DNA of 25,000 nt, from assembly GCA_002005505.1 (NCBI GenBank), contig KV908562.1, positions 178,566-203,565 on the forward strand, written 5' to 3'. Shown here piece after piece: positions 22,861 to 25,000 of the stretch. The number at the start of each line of letters is the position of its first letter. The first letter of the stretch is position 1. This DNA is from Botryococcus braunii. Its lineage: Eukaryota > Chlorophyta > Trebouxiophyceae. Both the position numbers and the translations under genes were made by a program. Under the pieces are notes generated by a model. That model ran no database searches and was not told the DNA's origin. It worked only from the letters and a program-made list of their open reading frames with translations.

Positions 22861-22913
22861 ATGCTGCAATAATGCAGCATGGCATTTCTTCAAACGCGAC
22901 TGTGTTTGAAGAA
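22861..22913. other. Two adjacent perfect hairpins after the ACP stop
   Basis: First hairpin: ATGCTGC (22861-22867) and GCAGCAT (22874-22880), loop AATAAT. Second: TTCTTCAAAC (22886-22895) and GTTTGAAGAA (22904-22913), loop of 8. They begin 10 bases after the stop codon and so should be in the ACP 3'UTR. Function unknown; they could affect mRNA stability or 3'-end formation. Confidence 0.75.
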
Positions 22914-24207
22914 TCTCTTGGCAGCATCATCTTTGTTGGAGAAGACTTTCATACGGTATGCTTGGAATGTGGCTTTCAAGTTGTAGTGTGTTTGTGCCCC
23001 ACATGATGCAATAGTCATGTGGGAGTGCACCACTCGATGCTTGTGTACTGGAGGCAAGGGTTTTAACAAGGAGCACTACTGTCCTCTCTTCGAGACGGAA
23101 AACCATTAACCATTTGACACTGCATCCCGCATGATGTTAGTTGGCTTCTGGATCCTCGGGCCCAAGGAACACCACTGTAGTAGTGGACCTGTGAGTGGTC
23201 CAGGGATGGGACCTCAGGATATAGAGGATTTATCAAGGCCCTTAAAGGACCGTGCAGTTGCGCAGACATGTAAAAGGTTGTTTGTTTACACATTGCCAGT
23301 TTGCATGAGCGGCTCATGCACATGCAAGACTCAGCTTTGTCGTCGCGTTGGTTGCCAGCAGCCCGTGCGTGGATGTTCTGTTACTCTTTCTGTGAAACCA
23401 CCCCCATCTGAAGAAATGCTTTTCTCCTGGCAGGACATGTTTGAGTGCTGATGTGTGAAGCATGCGGACCTGGTGAAGCGGAGGTTTGGGCATCTGGGAA
23501 CTGACGTGCTTTTGTTCGTGCGACACATTACATCAGCATTTGTATGTGCATTGGGCTGGCTGTACAAGTGCTTGTTCTGAAACGCGCTATCCAAAGAGTG
23601 ACACTGTTGCTTTGAAAGCTGGTGCTAGTGTCTCATGTCTTGAATCAGCAACATTGTACACGCGAGGCTCTAGCAAAGATTCTTTCATACATGAGCAACG
23701 CGCGGATAAAGTTGCGTCTCACCATGAGATTGGAAACCCACACACATATTGCAGAAGTAAGTGGAGCACACCGCGTTGCTCGGACACCCCAAGCAAGCTG
23801 CTGAAAGAATTTCTCAGCAATGCCTCTGCGTACAAAGCAATGCCTCTGCATAGAAAGCTGGCTTTATAGAGACTACTATGGACGAAACATTTAGCCGGAA
23901 AGGGCTGGGGTTCTCCCATGAAGAATGGATGCAAAGAAACATTGGAAAGAGTTCATGCTTTCAGACACGGTCTCGAAGGTTGATGCCGTACGTACAGATT
24001 TTAGTACAGGAAGCTACGCAGTTGCAACCACGAAGCAGCAATCCAGTCCTCCCGCAGGATCTGCCATACACCAATTTGCGACAAGTAGGGAACGGTATCT
24101 CACTAGTTTTGAAGTATTAAGTTAAGCATTTAGCAACTTCTGACAAAACTTCCAGCACTGTCCGGATGTGGTGGGCCTCGGTGGCGCCTCGGGACAGCGC
24201 ATGGCAC

Positions 24208-24235
24208 AAGGATCGCCTGTTGCTAGGCGATCCTT
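24208..24235. other. Perfect 11-bp stem, 6-base loop hairpin
   Basis: AAGGATCGCCT (24208-24218) pairs with AGGCGATCCTT (24225-24235) around GTTGCT. No T-run follows and no gene is assigned beside it. It could be a structured RNA element or a palindrome remnant. Confidence 0.8.
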
Positions 24236-24356
24236 ATGCGGTAAACATTGCATCGCACAATCATTGTGACTCAGAGAGTAGGAAGCCGAAGCCATGGCAT
24301 GATATGACCATACTGAATCCATTCGGGCAGTGTATCGTGTATGGGAGGGGTACATG

Positions 24357-24392
24357 GGACGGAGGGAGAGGGAGGGAGGGATCAGGGGGGAG
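24357..24392 (+). other. G-quadruplex-type G-run cluster
   Basis: Several runs of three or more G separated by one to four bases (GGGAGAGGGAGGGAGGG, then a six-G run) satisfy the usual quadruplex pattern on the plus strand. No gene can be tied to it. Confidence 0.7.
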
Positions 24393-24764
24393 GAGAGAGG
24401 TCGAGGGTGGCGATCGAAATCTGTACGGGCTTGTCGTCACGGGTGACTTGAGAAGAGGAGGTTGGGCGAGAGCTTTAAACTCCCACCCCAATACTCGCGG
24501 CAATTTGCCCCCTTGGCATTAACCTTTTCCCACCCTCCCCTGCTTGACAGCCCGACTTCATGCTGAAAAACCTGGAAGGATAATGTCAAATAGTCCTCAG
24601 ACATGTATGTTACCCCCCCCCCTTACCCAATACATACACTATATTCATATGTATAGAATGATACCCACAACCCCTTTTCCAATACACGTTAAAAGGGGCT
24701 GATATGTTGTTGTTAGTTCAACGGTCCCGTTTCCGTACCTGTGAATCACGGGGATCCAGTCACG

Positions 24765-24787
24765 CCGTACGGGAGCGTCCCGTACGG
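24765..24787. other. Perfect 10-bp stem, 3-base loop hairpin
   Basis: CCGTACGGGA (24765-24774) pairs with TCCCGTACGG (24778-24787) around GCG. A further CTCCCG just downstream can pair in an alternative way with the CGGGAG part of the left arm. Confidence 0.8.
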
Positions 24788-25000
24788 GACTCCCGTGGCC
24801 AGTACGTGGATGTTCAAAAGCGACGTTGCGCAACTGTCGATCTGTCCGGAGTGAACTGACAAAGATTAATACGGTCAAGCATCTACTGACAGGGGCAATC
24901 ACCAGATTTCACATTATTCTGTCTGTATACAGCTTAAAAGCTTGTTAGAATGAGAGCACTTAATCTTACCGGGTCTGTCTGCAGTACAAGCAGCAGGGCA

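Larger units (their letters stand above)
22914..25000. other. Downstream of ACP; no gene recognised
   Basis: A TGTAA at 23269-23273, about 420 bases after the ACP stop, could be its polyadenylation signal. Open frames (for example a 66-codon one at 23925-24125 starting MDAKKHWKEF) match no family I know. Possible splice acceptors occur at 24548 (CTTGACAG, followed by 11 codons and a stop, PDFMLKNLEG) and at 24944 (TCTGCAG at the window end). Neither can be tied to a gene. Confidence 0.4.

Noticed and set aside
23925..24125. 66-codon plus-strand frame starting MDAKKHWKEF
   Set aside because: Reads somewhat like protein, but no family, no splice partner and no context supports it.

Overview
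This window looks like nuclear DNA of a photosynthetic eukaryote, most likely a green alga. The protein-coding genes are cut into short exons by spliceosomal introns. One gene is a plastid-type dihydrolipoyl dehydrogenase. Introns and spacers are full of GA, CA, GT and CT microsatellites, and a Ty1/copia retrotransposon is present. The species cannot be fixed from the sequence alone; a prasinophyte-like chlorophyte is my best guess.

Layout. (1) 1-4687, plus strand: the C-terminal 299 codons of a plastid lipoamide dehydrogenase (E3, LPD) in seven exons; the 5' part lies left of the window. Most of its introns carry their own tandem repeat. (2) 4688-7797: a 27-bp minisatellite just after the LPD stop, a perfect hairpin, a MITE-like 370-bp segment with inverted ends, and microsatellites; no recognisable gene. 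(3) 7798-10350, minus strand: a universal stress protein of about 168 residues, hidden in six short exons that I joined by reading frame, splice phase and family pattern. Its last intron holds two minisatellites. (4) 10351-12030: a possible upstream exon, then a large purine/pyrimidine fold-back. (5) 12031-19052: a complete copia retrotransposon on the minus strand. It has 694-bp LTRs that appear identical, a 5-bp target duplication AAACC, a primer site matching the anticodon-loop region of initiator tRNA-Met, one uninterrupted 1737-residue Gag-Pol ORF and a polypurine tract. (6) 19053-21217: no assigned gene, one weak candidate first exon. (7) 21218-22851, plus strand: a divergent acyl carrier protein of about 100 residues in four exons. 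(8) 22852-25000: hairpins, a G-quadruplex-type run and weak exon candidates only.

Functional links. If both are plastid-targeted, LPD (E3 of plastid pyruvate dehydrogenase, which makes acetyl-CoA) and ACP (the acyl carrier) act in the same route to fatty acids, but they are about 16 kb apart and nothing shows co-regulation. The retrotransposon lies between the divergently transcribed USP and ACP genes and interrupts no recognisable exon.

I saw no unmistakably new biological system. The most notable items are the apparently intact copia element with half-tRNA-type priming and a 135-bp duplication inside each LTR, the split USP gene with an altered nucleotide-binding loop, and the minisatellite that runs up to an LPD splice acceptor.
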